In this document: piece after piece, positions 26,308 to 38,720 of the stretch
Layout of the letters: every line of letters begins with the position of its first letter
Numbering within the stretch: position 1 is the first letter of the stretch
Origin: Dactylellina haptotyla
Taxonomy: Eukaryota > Ascomycota > Orbiliomycetes > Orbiliales > Orbiliaceae
Length of the DNA stretch: 64,000 nt
Assembly (NCBI GenBank): GCA_031310005.1
Contig: CM062382.1
Location: 3,596,001 to 3,660,000 of the forward strand
Reading direction: 5' to 3'
Made by a program: the position numbers and the translations under genes
Notes under the pieces: model-generated
The model's database searches: none
Told to the model about the DNA's origin: nothing
Seen by the model: only the letters and a program-made list of their open reading frames with translations

Positions 26308-28750
26308 ATGAAGACGATTTCACCTTTTCTGGCGCTTTTACTGGCTTCGACAGCAATTGGCGCTTCTGTACACCTCACCATCCCCACTGAGAATGGTAAT
26401 GCAACGTCGGGCATGCTGTATGGATTGTAAGTTTTGGCTACCAGTACACACATTTCAGAGCATATTGTCGAAAGTCGTCAACCGGCAGGGTACGCTAATC
26501 AACGGGACCATTTCAGGATGTATGAAGTAAGAAATAGTTGGATATCGACAAAACTGGAAAGCATACATCAATATAGGGGTTATTATGCGTGCTAATTATT
26601 TCAAACCTGAAAGGACATCAATTACAGTGGCGATGGTGGTCTCTATGCTGAATTGATCCGTAATCGAGCCTTACAGGGCCCGAATCCTGATCTGACAGCA
26701 TGGCGAGCCTACGGTGCTGGGGTCAAGCTCAACGTCGACAAAACTGAACCCTTATCGGATGCACTCCCAAACGTCATACGCGTCGATGTTCCCGCGACCG
26801 CAACCGGAAAAGTTGGCTTCTCGAACGAAGGATATTGGGGTATACCTGTCAACACCGATCAATATAAAGCCTCTTTCTACATTAAAGGGGATTATAAAGG
26901 TGATATAGAAGTATCTTTCCAGTCAGATGTTGATGGGATGGTATTTGCGACCAAGGACGTGGCGGTGAGGGCGAATAGTCAATGGAAAAAGTATACTACG
27001 AGGTTCACTCCTACGAGTGCATCTCCAAATGCGAACAATACTTTCTCTATATTATTCGATGCAGATAAGGTCGCTGGTAAAAGCTTATACTTCAACCTGA
27101 TCAGTGTTTTCCCGAAAACATGGAGCAATAGGTAGGAAGCTATGATCGATTGGCTATATTTAAAAGACTGATAGTTGCTGACTTTATATCAGTGGAACTA
27201 ATGGCCTCCGCGTCGATCTTGCGCAGGCTATCGATGATATCGGTGGCAAATTTTTGAGATTCCCCGGAGGAAACAACTTGTAAGTTACATATTTTCTCCA
27301 TCTAAAGCCTGGCACATGTGCTTATGATCTGATAATTGTGTGTTTTTTCGACAGGGAAGGCCAATCCCCACCGTACTGGTGGAAGTGGAACGTAACCTTA
27401 GGGGATCTAATCGACCGCCCCGCCTATCCAGGTCCATGGGGTTATGTCAACACGCTCGGCCTTGGTCTTGTCGAATACATGCGATGGACGGATCTAATGG
27501 ATTTGGAACCCATCCTTGGTGTCTACGCAGGGCTTTACCTTGACGGAACCGTGGTCCCAGAAGAAGATCTAGCACCATATATTCAGTCTGCCCTTGACGA
27601 ACTCGAATTCCTCACCGGATCGGTTGATACTCCCTGGGGAGCAGTCCGCGCATCACTCGGACATCCAGAGCCTTGGACGATCAAATACGTTGAAATCGGG
27701 AACGAGGATAACTTGTGGGGTGGTCTACCTTCCTATCAAGATTATCGTTTTGATTTGTTTAACAACGCCATCAGGTCAAAGTACCCGGACATAACAATAA
27801 TCGCGAGTACACCCGAGATTACCGGAACACCTGCGGGAACTTGGCTTGATTATCATCGATATGATAAGCCGGATCATTTGACGACCTATTTTGACCAATT
27901 TGATAACTGGGATCGGAATCACCCGGTGATGGTTGGTGAAGTTGCTGTCATTGCTCCGAACGAGCCGAACAAGCCTGAAGTCGAATGGACGCCTGGAGCT
28001 TTGCGATTGGCGTTCCCTAGTATGATCGGGGCGGTGGCGGAATCGATATTTTTGATGGGATGTGAGAGAAATGCAGACCTAGTGAAGGGTAACTATACAT
28101 TCTTGGAGGGACATGTCTGGTATTTGCAGCCAGCTAACCGTCGATGTTTTGCTGTCTAGCTGTTGCATATGCTCCTGGCTTCCAGAATCTGAACAGTTAC
28201 CAATGGGTGGTGAGTACCAGCGGCTCGAAGGCTCTAATATGCAAACAAGAGACTAAATTGCTCATCTTGACGTTTACATCTAGCCTGACATGATATCGTA
28301 TACTGCTGATCCCGCGGATACCACTCTTTCTATCTCTTACTATTTACAGAAGGTATGTCGATTTATTATTCACCACGGATCACATTGCCAGGAATACTAA
28401 AAACATGTCAGCTATTTGCCCATAATGTCGGAGATACCACGGTCCCAATTGTCACAACAGCGAACTTCCGCCCTCTGTTCTGGTCTGCTACCTACTCGAA
28501 GCAACATCGTGAATATTACGTCAAGATGGCAAACTACAACGGCACTTCGACTGATGTAACACTTGATATCCCAGCTCTGAGAGGTGGTAAGGCGACGTGG
28601 ACGACACTGAGTGCTCCAAGTGGACACTCGTACAACAGCCCCCGTAATATAACCAGCAAGTGGACCGTTATAGAGATTCCAAAGTCTGGAACGGGCTGGA
28701 CTGTTACGTTGGATAACTTGATGATTGGAGTGTTGAAGATTCAAAAGTAG
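26308..28750 (+). CDS. GH51 alpha-L-arabinofuranosidase, secreted
   Basis: Eight exons: 26308..26426, 26517..26526, 26614..27131, 27193..27279, 27355..28088, 28160..28209, 28284..28352 and 28412..28750. All phases agree; 641 aa. The signal peptide is [20 protein letters not shown]. The N-terminal GH51 motif [21 protein letters not shown] is assembled across a 10-nt exon (26517-26526). Also visible are [16 protein letters not shown], the acid/base Glu in YVEIGNED (~362) and the nucleophile Glu in PVMVGEVAV (~440). The length suits fungal GH51 enzymes. It removes terminal arabinofuranosyl residues from arabinan and arabinoxylan of plant cell walls. It is the last intact gene before the AT-rich chromosome-end block. 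Confidence 0.93.
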
Positions 28751-29026
28751 ATATATTATAGATACCTAATAATTATGAGCTCTACTGGTATTCCCACCGC
28801 GATTCCACTCTGGAATCGGGGACAGTATGGGGAAATTGGTGATAAGAACAGTATAAAAGACTATTCACTTGTGTAAAGCTATGGACATTGTGTTAACGAA
28901 TTGTTCCCTCCAACGATCTCCTTGATATTTCGTGTCCGCTTGGAATTCCTTAAAAAAAGAAATGAAAAATCACCAAGGTACTCGAGCTTCCCACCCTAAC
29001 CGGTAGTTTTAATGTCGATGACCCCC

Positions 29027-29121
29027 GGTGTCGATTTTGTGATTGGTCGGGACCGGGGTGACCCTCCCGCTTTCGGAAATATATTGCAATCAAACGCCCC
29101 ATCGAATCGAAAATCGACACC
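29027..29121. repeat. 95-bp element with 12-bp inverted repeats (MITE-like)
   Basis: The arms GGTGTCGATTTT (29027-29038) and AAAATCGACACC (29110-29121) are perfect reverse complements 71 bp apart, on the boundary between the GH51 gene and the AT-rich block. The interior is GC-rich and has no coding potential. It could be a miniature transposon remnant or a hairpin; no target-site duplication was confirmed. Confidence 0.35.
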
Positions 29122-30477
29122 AGACCTCTGCCAATTAGGATCCTTTACCAAAAAGTTAAATTAATAAGTTGGGTTAATAAATTAGATTATTATATTTGGT
29201 TTTTGATTAAATAATTAACTACCTAATTACCTAACTGATAACCAAGGTAATATATTAACTTAGTTAACCAGGATTAAACTATAACCCCAGTATGGTTGGT
29301 AATTGACAAATCCGTCAATATTAAAAATCTAGACTTGGCAATGCCCATCGATATTACTACCACCACTATCTACGCCATCAATATCATCATTAACGCCTGA
29401 CACCAAGCGAACACGGTAAACACTACCAAATCCGACAAACCTAACAGACAACTAATCACACTACTGAATGTGATATGGTACCAAATCAACGAATACATTT
29501 ACCAACAATCAACTACCACATTCAGTAATGGTAGACATTTTAAGGTTGATTCCCTTACACCCATTGTTAATAATATATAAACAATCTTTTAACTACCTCT
29601 GCCAAACTATACTTTCTTTTTTTTATAACTTACACCTGTTTACCTCCCAACCTCTCAGCCACAATTCCATTATTATAACAAAATAATTAATAATTGTAAT
29701 ATTATTAAAATTTTATATACATAAAAATAAACTATAATTTATACATAAGTATTAAAATTATGGTTATAGTATTAAAACTGACATTATTATGTTTATTTTT
29801 AGTTTTTTTAATTATTTTACCCATTTTACCTATTAGTTTTACTAATTATGTTTGTTAAGCAATCCTTAGTTAAATGTTGTAAAATTGTACTTAGTATTAA
29901 GTATTAAATAATTGCGCCTAAGGCTACCACCATTTTAATCAAAAAAACTAAGATGGTTATTGTACCCATCACCTGGTTTCATACCTAGATAACTAAAGAG
30001 CTTTTGGCCAATGATTTCTACTAAAAGAATAAAATGGAGATTTTTTTCTACCCGGATTTCAATATTGTTAGGTTTAGATGTTGTTAATGGGATATGTTTA
30101 CCAAAAAAGGTAAGTGATCCAAACCCCAAGCGAATGATTAAAAACATGTCCCAATCGCGAGCTACTACCCAATTATAATCTTAATTTAATCTAATGTAAA
30201 TATGATTTGCTGATTTTGATGTTTTCTTTTAATTATACAATTTAATTAGTTTAAGCAACCGGGATTAAAGCCTTTACCCCCTACACCACCTGCACTTTAA
30301 ACAAAGATCTATTCAACTTATACAAAAATTTTTTTAAAAAAAGCAAAATTGTTTATACCAATTATTTGTATAATCGTAGATAATGTTTAAATACCATCAT
30401 ATGTGTTTTTATTTATTTTAAATTGAGCGTTTTTTGCCTAGGTAACAAAGTTAAGTGCAATATTTAAATGGTGCCCA

Positions 30478-30870
30478 AGTCAAAAACCAAGGTTATGGTT
30501 ATCATTATTGCTACCATTGAGCCCACCACTATTACTATTAGTAGTAGTGATAACAACAACAATTTTAAGTCTACTAAGTCCAAGTCTACCATTATTATTA
30601 ATAGTAGTAACAGCAGTAACAGCAGCCCCAATAACAACTTTAAATTTAAGTCCAGGTCCAAATCCGATTTGGGAAGTTTTATTGATGGATTAATTGATGA
30701 TAATGATAATGCCAACAAAAAAGAAAAACCAATTGAAACAGAAAGACTTAGTAACTTTTGATTATTAGTTACTTTAAACGGTGACATTGATATTATAGAT
30801 GTTAATACCAATGCCGACGTTAAGGAAAAGGAAAAAAAAAAGGAAAAAAAAAAAAAAAAAAAAAAACCAT
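30478..30870. repeat. Trinucleotide simple-sequence tract and poly-A
   Basis: Imperfect AGT/AAC/ATT-type triplets run from about 30525 to 30670 (for example AGTAGTAACAGCAGTAACAGC) and the stretch ends in a purine run and poly-A near 30830-30866. The long frames read here on both strands are low complexity and follow from the triplet periodicity, so I do not call a gene. Confidence 0.55.
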
Positions 30871-33800
30871 CCACCCTATGTAGTTACAAGTGGGAAACCT
30901 TTAAACAACTAAAATAGTACTTTAATTAGAATTAAAACAAGAAATTGAAGAATAATTACTCCAACTATTATAAAGACAAAAAGGATTTGGAGCTAAATAA
31001 TGGAAAATAATTTTTTTTATATTTTTTTTTAAAAATTTTAAAAATTTTGGTTTTTAATATTTAATTTAAAAAAATTTTTAAAATATTTTTTTAATAATTA
31101 AATTAAAATTTTTTAAGATTTAAATATATTAGATTTATAATATTTTTTTTAGTTTAAAATAAAAAAAAAAAATAGGGTTAATGTCTATATTTTTAAAAAA
31201 TAATAATAAATTTAGATTAAAAATAATATCAAAAATAAATATAAAAATTTCAATTTTTTTAATTTTTAATTTTTGATTTTCTATTTTTTTTTAATGAATA
31301 TTGGTTTTTAAATATAAATGGAATAATGGTAATAAACAATACAAATAATTCAAAGTCCACTAAAAAAAAGCTTTAATCATAGATATAGAAATTTTAACCA
31401 AATGATAAATATGGTAGGATATAAACCAAAGAATCTATAAAAAAAAAGGAAGGAAAAAAAAAAAAAAGAAAAGAAAAATAATAAGAGTATAATAATGTAA
31501 CTAAAATTAATATAAAAAAAGAATAATAAATATAAACCAAAAGAATGAAAATAAAAGAATATAATAATATAAATATAGAATTATAATGAAAATTATAATA
31601 AAAATTAGTAATAAAAAAAAAAAATAATAAACGATTATTTTATAAAATGGAAAAATGATGGGGATAGTGGAAAGATGAAAAACAAATCAAAAATTTAATA
31701 TAATAAGTTTTTTTAGAACAATTAAATTTTTAAATAAATGTGTAATGGAAATATATTAAATAAATATCGATGACGAAAATAACATTAATATAAATGAAAT
31801 AATAAATTGTATTAAAAATAAAATGATGGTGTTTAAATAAAAAATAAAAATTATTAAATGAAAATAAAAAATGAAAGATAAAAAATTTTATAATAAATTT
31901 AATTCCAATTTAATAATATTAACCAAAAATGAAAAAAATTAATAATTGAAAATTAGTTCAAAGGAATTAACATGGTACAATAATGGAAAAAATTACATGT
32001 ATGACAAAAGGATGAATGGATAAAATATGGTGACAACAAAAATGATATAATGACAAAGAGTAGAGTATGATAATACAACGATGATGAGTAGAATATAGCA
32101 ATAAAATAGGTTAAATTGTTACTAATAATATAATATAACCATAAGTGAACACCTCAGAGAAGATTTTAACCAAAAGATAAAAATAATATGATAAAGAAAA
32201 GAATAATAATAACAATAATATAATAATGAAGAAAAGAATGATAATAATGATACAATGATAAATAATGGAATATGATGGTAAAATAAATTAAATAGTAATT
32301 ATTAATGATATGGTACAACCGTTGAAAGAAAACTAACAAAAAAATGACAATCAAACAATTAAAAAATTAATGGATATAATATAATGATTTTACACTAAAA
32401 TAGAAGTTATCTTAAAAAACATTTTAATAAAAAAATAATTATTAAATAATTATAAAATGATAAATGTAATATAACAATGATAATGATTAATAATTAAACT
32501 ATTATTGATAATATAATATGAAAACAAAAATTATTTTAAAAAATATATTAATTTTAAAAAACAATTACAAGTATTAAGAATAATGATAATATAACAAAAA
32601 AAAGAATAAATTAAAAAAAAACAACAAAAATATTTAATTTGATTGAAAAAATCAAACGATTATTAATAATATAGTATAATTTCAGGAAAGATCACAATTG
32701 GAAAATAAATTTTGATGAAAACCATAAAATATAATATAAGATAAAATAATAATTAAGTAAAATATATTAACGTTATTTATAATTTGAATGGAATAAAGAT
32801 AATATGAAAATTGTAAAATATTAAAAAATATAAAAATGGGTTTATAATTATTATAATAAAATCGATTTTATGGATAATTATTTTTTATAATTAAAATAAA
32901 TATCAATATAAGAACAAAATAAATTAAATCGTGCCCATAATATTTTAAATAATAAATTAATACAAATAAAAATTTTAATAAAACATATAATATTAATAAA
33001 TTGTAAAAAAATAACACTATAAAAAATATCAATTATCACCATAAAATATTTATAATATTATTACAAAATTAATATTACCATTAGTTATCTTTTTTAATTA
33101 AAAATAAAAAAAAAAGAAATAAAAAAAAAAGAAATAGAACATATATGGGTTATAAACTTTTAACCTAAGAATAAAAAATAAAATCTAATATATTTGTTTA
33201 TAATATATGATTTGATATTAAACAAATTAATAAATGATATTATTATAAATATTATAAATTAAATATAAAATCATCAATAATAATATTATAATATATCATT
33301 TTTCAGAATATCCACCATTTTTTTTAATTATTTTATTTTTTTTTAAATTTAAAAACCAAATCAATATTATTATTTGAATCAATTACGATAAATTGTTTGT
33401 TTGTGTTTGATAATAAACTACACCAAATTATGTATACGACCTATGGTTATACTATTATACTGAGCAACCTAGCCAATTATCTTAAACTGATGAAAGCTTA
33501 TAGTAAGATATTGGCTGGTATTAGGCTACTATAATTAAGAAAGTAGAGGGAGAAGAAAACCAATGAACCCAAAAAAATGGTAAAACAATTTAATAATTGA
33601 CTTAAAATATTAATATTAAAGATTGTGAAATACTTCCTATATGAAACCTATGTCACTAAGTTCTTAAACAATTGTATAATAAAAAAATATAATACTATAA
33701 AGTATAAAATAAAGTGGAAATCCAAATAACCCAATAAAATAATTGAGATTATAGTACTAATTAAAAAGGTTTAAATATAATCAATATTCGGTATAAGTAA

Positions 33801-33986
33801 TTTTAATTATTATTATTTTCTAATTAGTAGGGTATTAAGTTCAAAAACAAAAGAAAAAAGAAGTTAATTAACTTTAAATGGACCAACCAAAAAAGTGACT
33901 TTATATAACAATATGATTTTTTTGTTTATTGAATTGGTTTAGTGAAAAAAAAAGGATTAAATTAATATGATGGTGAAGAGCGCTAA

Positions 33987-36960
33987 AAAAAAAAAAATGC
34001 TGTGGATGAATTTGATGAAATAAGCCGACTATTTGAAAAATCTGTGGTTGGATGGGCTGGCCAAGGCGGGCGCCCTACTGGGACGTTAATTGATCAAAAT
34101 CAACCTACTATCAATTTGCACGGTTGTATGTATTATGTTAAAGTGAGCAATCAAATACTTAGGTATTTTTAGTAGGGACTTAAGGTAGTGGTAAAAGAGC
34201 TTTAAGTTTGAAAAATATACACTCAAATTAATACAAAAAATAAAATTTGATTTGAATTTTATATACTATATCAACTATTAATAGAGACTAATTATATACT
34301 ATTTATAACTATATTATATAACACTAACAAAATAATTTAGTAAATATAAAGTTATTTTTAACAAAGAAATTAAAAAACATTTAAATGATATTGATAAGTT
34401 GACTACAAATAGGCTTTTGAGGAAGAACAAAATAGAAAACAAAAGATCAAACAAAAAACTTATTAATTAAATTTTTAAATTTAGTATTGCCATTCTGAAA
34501 TAAAAATTTACCAATAACAGCTGGCACAACCCTATAATCCACTTCACCACAATTTTAAACATCAATAAGAGTAATTTATAATTTAAGAAACTTAAAGATT
34601 ATACAATTATATTGGTGGACCTAATATACTGTTTATAGCTAATACTTTTATAAAATACCATTAACAATCTAAAATCAAACCTACCACTGGCAATAGAGGA
34701 AAACAAACAAATCATTTTAATGGTTGAATACTACTAGAGGTACAAACAAAAGTGGTTAACAAACAAAAATTATATACCAATAAATTTAATATTAAACAAT
34801 TTGATCTACAATCTAAAAAAAGTGATGTTCGTACTCGATCAGGCAAATTTACTATAGGTAAATTTGAAAACAAAAATTGAATTTAAGTTTAAAAAACAAT
34901 CAATAATGGTCAATGGTTTAAAAAAAATGGTATGTATGTTAATAAAAGAAATGAACGAGATTTTATGGTGGGATTTGCTGTTTATCGGGTTGAAAGATCG
35001 AAGATTTGTCGCGGAGTTGGATTGCGTTGATGATAATGTAATTCTTAGGGTTAGGAATATTAGTGGCGCTTTTTTTAACCTTAATGATCTTACTGAGTTG
35101 GTAAAGGGCGTACAATTTATATAAAACCAATTGTTTACAAACAAAAATGTTAAGTTGTACATGCTGAGTGATTTTAAATGGTTGATTTTTAAAAATTTAG
35201 GCCTTAAGCGGTACAATAGATTGGTTAATAGTTTCCTGGATAAGTTATTTATATTAGTCTATGTTACAGGGGGTTTACTAGTTAAAGGTACTAAGATTAA
35301 CTATACCTATTATTGAGATAGATTTTTAGTAAATAAGAATATTTTTATTATTGATAGTAAAATTATATTCATTTTATAGTATTATAAAAAGATAATATTA
35401 ATTAATCAAATGAAAATAGTACTTAAGATATTATTAAAAGAGGTAGGGGAGCTAATAACAATATATTTATAATATATCAGATTGTTTATTAACACCTTGA
35501 ATAGGATGTATTGCGAGGACAGGTTAGAGTTGGACTACCTCTGGGAGGGTAATAAGGGTAAATACTGGTCTAATTATTACATATATAAAATGCTTGAAAA
35601 AGTGATTAAAAGGAGTCTAGACACCAAGCTGGGTATATGGTCGTATCAGCACATTACGGTAGTGTTTAGTAGGGACATCATGCACTATAATAGGTTTGTG
35701 AACGAATAGTTTAAGGACTTTAACAACGAGGACCCTATGTTGGATGAGGAAGATAAAATCGAGGGTAAAAATGTGGACTAGATGGTAGCGGTGCTGCAGA
35801 TTAACTACAGTATGCGTAGTTGGATGAACTACTACAATATAGTGGTAAATTTGGTATTTAAACTAACATTTAATTTGTTAGAGCTATTCAGTAGGGTGAG
35901 CAAAAAATAACACCAATTTTTAGGATTCAGATTGAAAAGGAAATAGAATATTAAAAAATATAAACAATAAAAGTTTTTAATTAATATTAACCACATAGCG
36001 ATGGAAGGTAAAATTATTTTAAAATTAGAATAATTATACATTTTTAATGGTTAAAAAGGGAATATTATTTAAAAAAAAATGTTAATATAAAAATGATTAG
36101 AAATAGGAATTATATAAATTAATATTATAAAGAGATAGTAGTCGATGATGAAACTTAAAATAATGAAACTTAAAATAATAATTAACACTTATAATGTGAT
36201 TATTATTATAAAATATCAGATGAGTGCTAACCCCAATAACAAGTTAAATTAAAAGATAATAGCACATAACATTTTTAAAAAGAAGTTTGATTATTAAATT
36301 TTTAAATTGATGGAATAGTTTTGAAGTATGGTGGTGGTTTTGGAACAATAGTTACTGATGGTTATAATCCTATTTATGAATAAAGGCAAGAGTTTGTTTT
36401 AAATATTATTAGCGGTGTAGGATTGGAAAGGCATAATAATCATAATAATATTATATATTAATCTAACCAAAGACTTTGTTAAATAGTATAAAAAAATTGG
36501 GTTAAAGGCAGCTCTTTAGCAACTCAATAAATAACCAACAACCAAACAAATAACAATTACAGTAGTAAAAAATGTAATAAACTTAATATAAAAAAAAATA
36601 AATTGGTTTTAGATGTTCTTCTACTATTTTTTAGTATTGAAGATTAATAATTTGCTTAATTGTATAATTATTGATAAGTGTTATATAGCAGTAACTGAAT
36701 AGACGTTTTAAAGGGCAATGTATAATTTGTACTACATTGCAGTGCTAAGAATACCTATGCTATTTACAACAGTAATATTACTTTTGTGTATGAGATAGGT
36801 GTTTGAGCGGATACTAAGGCTAATTAAGAGACCAATTTAGTACATCAAAGCCAGAAACATTTATACAAATATAAGCGTAAATATGATGAGCTGCAGAAAT
36901 AGATAAATTATCATAACAATATATAAATTGGTTAGAGAATGTACAACAAAGCTTTAACTA
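33987..36960 (+). pseudogene. RIP-decayed telomere-linked RecQ helicase (TLH family)
   Basis: Broken by many stops, the + strand still spells the TLH order. At 33987-34172 a stop-free piece reads VVGWAGQGGRPTGTL. At about 34950-34990 is NEILWWDLLFIG. At about 35230-35300 is LDKLFILVYVTGGLLVKGTK, like the family's TGGxxxRGTE core. At about 35430-35460 is LLKEVGELI, at 35640-35680 YQHITVVFSRDIM, and at 35911-35928 HQFLGF just after a stop where Trp is expected. The RecQ helicase part follows: GKS (36385-36393) of the Walker A motif, YKKIGLKAAL with LTKDFVK before it, and at about 36661-36690 CIIIDKCYIAV matching VIDECHVV with G-to-A changes. TRP/Arg/Gln codons have become stops, as RIP predicts. 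The gene reads toward the telomere about 0.4 kb away. Recognition is from memory of the family; alignment would confirm it. Confidence 0.78.
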
Positions 36961-37389
36961 AAATAAAAAATTATAGTATATATACAGATAAAAAGGGAAA
37001 TTATTATATTAACCAAATTAAAAATATTAAACTGCAAAAACTACCACAATAAAATAATAAATATAAAAAAGGATTTAATATTGAAAAAATGGAAACAAAT
37101 GGAATAGGTTTTTTTAATAATAACAATAACTTTCAGTTATGGTATGGATTACCCAGGTATAATAAAAACGATACATATTGGGATACTGTACAGTTTAATT
37201 AACTATATGTAAAAAAATGGTAGAATAAAATAGTACAAAATAATAATATAATTAATTGTAATAATAGAAGAATAAAAGTTAAAATTGGTTAAAAATTTGA
37301 GGAAAATAATAAACATAAAGTTTTTAATATATAATAAATAGTATTTAGGCAAAACAATATAAACAAGTTTTTTTAGGTTTTTTTTTTTT

Positions 37390-37498
37390 TTAGGTTAGGG
37401 TTAGGTTAGGGTTTTAGGGTTAGGTTAGGGTTAGGTTAGGTTAGGTTAGGGTTAGGGTTAGGGTTAGGGTTAGGGTTAGGGTTAGGGTTAGGGTTAGG
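37390..37498 (+). repeat. Internal telomeric repeat tract (TTAGGG)n
   Basis: About 109 bp. The left half mixes TTAGG, TTAGGG and one TTTTAGGG unit; the right half is eight perfect TTAGGG units ending TTAGGAG. Degenerate units on the inner side and perfect units on the outer side are the normal order at a chromosome end. The G-strand runs 5' to 3' rightward, so the end faces right. The length is close to that of a whole fungal telomere. Ordinary sequence follows at once; there is no CCCTAA array for a head-to-head fusion and no N gap. Confidence 0.95.
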
Positions 37499-37655
37499 AG
37501 TTATGAGTTGAATATTTCCCATAGGGATATACCTCGAGTCAATATAATTGAGGTTGTATTATAATCCTCCAATTGATTGAAGCTCATAATTACATAACTC
37601 GTATATATAAAATTTAAATAAGTTTTAATATATAATTAATAAATAAAAATACAAA

Positions 37656-38498
37656 ATGGACCAAGAACCCGACGCAGTCCTCGTCACATCCACCCCCGAC
37701 GGCATCACCACAATCACAATCAACCGCCCCAACCGCCGCAACGCCGTCGACCCCGCCACCGCCCAAAAACTCTACACCGCAGTCCGCGCCTTCGAAGACG
37801 ACACCTCCCAAAAAGTCCTAATCCTCAACGGCAACAATGGCACCTTCTGCGCCGGTTTCGACCTACACTCCCTCGCCACCTCCAAAACCGCAGAGGAATC
37901 GCAAGCCGGTAACGTCCCCGTCGTCGAAAACGCACGCACAATAGGCCCAATGGGTCCCTCGCGCCTGCAGATTTCAAAACCAGTAATCAGCGCCGTATCG
38001 GGCTACGCTGTCGCCGGCGGGTTAGAATTAAGCCTGCTAGGCGACATGCGCGTCGCCGAAGAAGACGCCGTATTCGGCGTATTCTGCCGTAGATGGGGGG
38101 TACCCTTGATCGATGGCGGTACCGTGCGGTTACAGGCTATCGTGGGCCTAGGTCGCGCGATGGACATGATACTCACGGGACGGCCCGTGGGCGCGCAGGA
38201 GGCGCTGGCGATGGGCCTGGCGAATCGGGTGGTGCCTAAGGGGAAAGCGCTGGAGGAGGCCGAGTTGATCGCTCGCCAGCTGTTGACGTTCCCGCAGGAG
38301 TGTATGAACCTCGATCGGACGAGTGCGTATTATGCGTGTTATAATGCGAAGTCGTTCGATGATGCATTGAAGTATGAGTTTGATCATGGGGTCGAGGTTG
38401 TGGTCAAGGAGAGCATCAAAGGTGCGGCGAGGTTCAGCGGTGGTATGGGACGGCATGGGGCTTTCCAGGCACCGGCGCCGGTTGAGGGGAAGCTCTAG
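37656..38498 (+). CDS. Enoyl-CoA hydratase/isomerase (crotonase superfamily)
   Basis: A single exon, 280 aa, from an ATG 157 bp beyond the telomeric tract. Crotonase landmarks: ITINRPNRRNAVD, the first oxyanion-hole strand FCAGFDLHSLA, the second GYAVAGGLELSLLGDMRVA, then FGVFCRRWGVPLIDGGTVRL and GRPVGAQEALAMGLANRVV. It would hydrate or isomerise 2-enoyl-CoA esters. The C-terminus is EGKL, at best a weak PTS1. Codon use is strongly C/G-ending in the 5' half, unlike genes left of the telomere tract. It converges on a peroxisomal citrate synthase, which suits a role around beta-oxidation (inference). Confidence 0.9.
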   Translation: MDQEPDAVLVTSTPDGITTITINRPNRRNAVDPATAQKLYTAVRAFEDDTSQKVLILNGNNGTFCAGFDLHSLATSKTAEESQAGNVPVVENARTIGPMGPSRLQISKPVISAVSGYAVAGGLELSLLGDMRVAEEDAVFGVFCRRWGVPLIDGGTVRLQAIVGLGRAMDMILTGRPVGAQEALAMGLANRVVPKGKALEEAELIARQLLTFPQECMNLDRTSAYYACYNAKSFDDALKYEFDHGVEVVVKESIKGAARFSGGMGRHGAFQAPAPVEGKL

Positions 38499-38720
38499 AC
38501 CTTCGTGGATCGTAGATATATCTCCTCTCAGCCTTTCTGTATAACTTAATGAGCTTATGAATAGTATATATGGAGCGGAGAACCGTTTCAATATTGGAAT
38601 TTAATAATAATAATGAAATAAATTTGCCTCGCAGTACACTTAAACTCCCAGAATATCAAAATGCTATGTTAACAATTCCTATTCAACAGCTTTTATCTTT
38701 CGCCCTTTCATCTACCCCGT

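Larger units (their letters stand above)
29125..37389. other. AT-rich, gene-poor subtelomeric block with RIP-like decay
   Basis: Composition changes abruptly after about 29.1 kb and becomes extreme from about 30.9 kb, with long runs of A, T, TAA and ATA. Stops occur in every frame and intact genes are absent. This is what repeat-induced point mutation (C to T, chiefly at CpA) leaves in Pezizomycotina repeats. Between about 31 and 33.9 kb nothing is recognisable. From about 34.0 kb a decayed helicase gene can still be read (separate entry). Confidence 0.75.

Noticed and set aside
30464-30874. Opposite-strand open frames of about 97 and 136 residues
   Set aside because: Composition simply follows the triplet repeat and poly-A; low-complexity artefact.
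33424-33535. Possible decayed 5S rRNA gene in the AT-rich block (TATACGACCTATGG)
   Set aside because: Only the first dozen bases resemble the fungal 5S start; the internal promoter and 3' stem cannot be recognised.
37390-37498. TTAGGG tract as a random microsatellite
   Set aside because: The ordered degenerate-to-perfect structure and the adjacent TLH relic fit a real chromosome end better.
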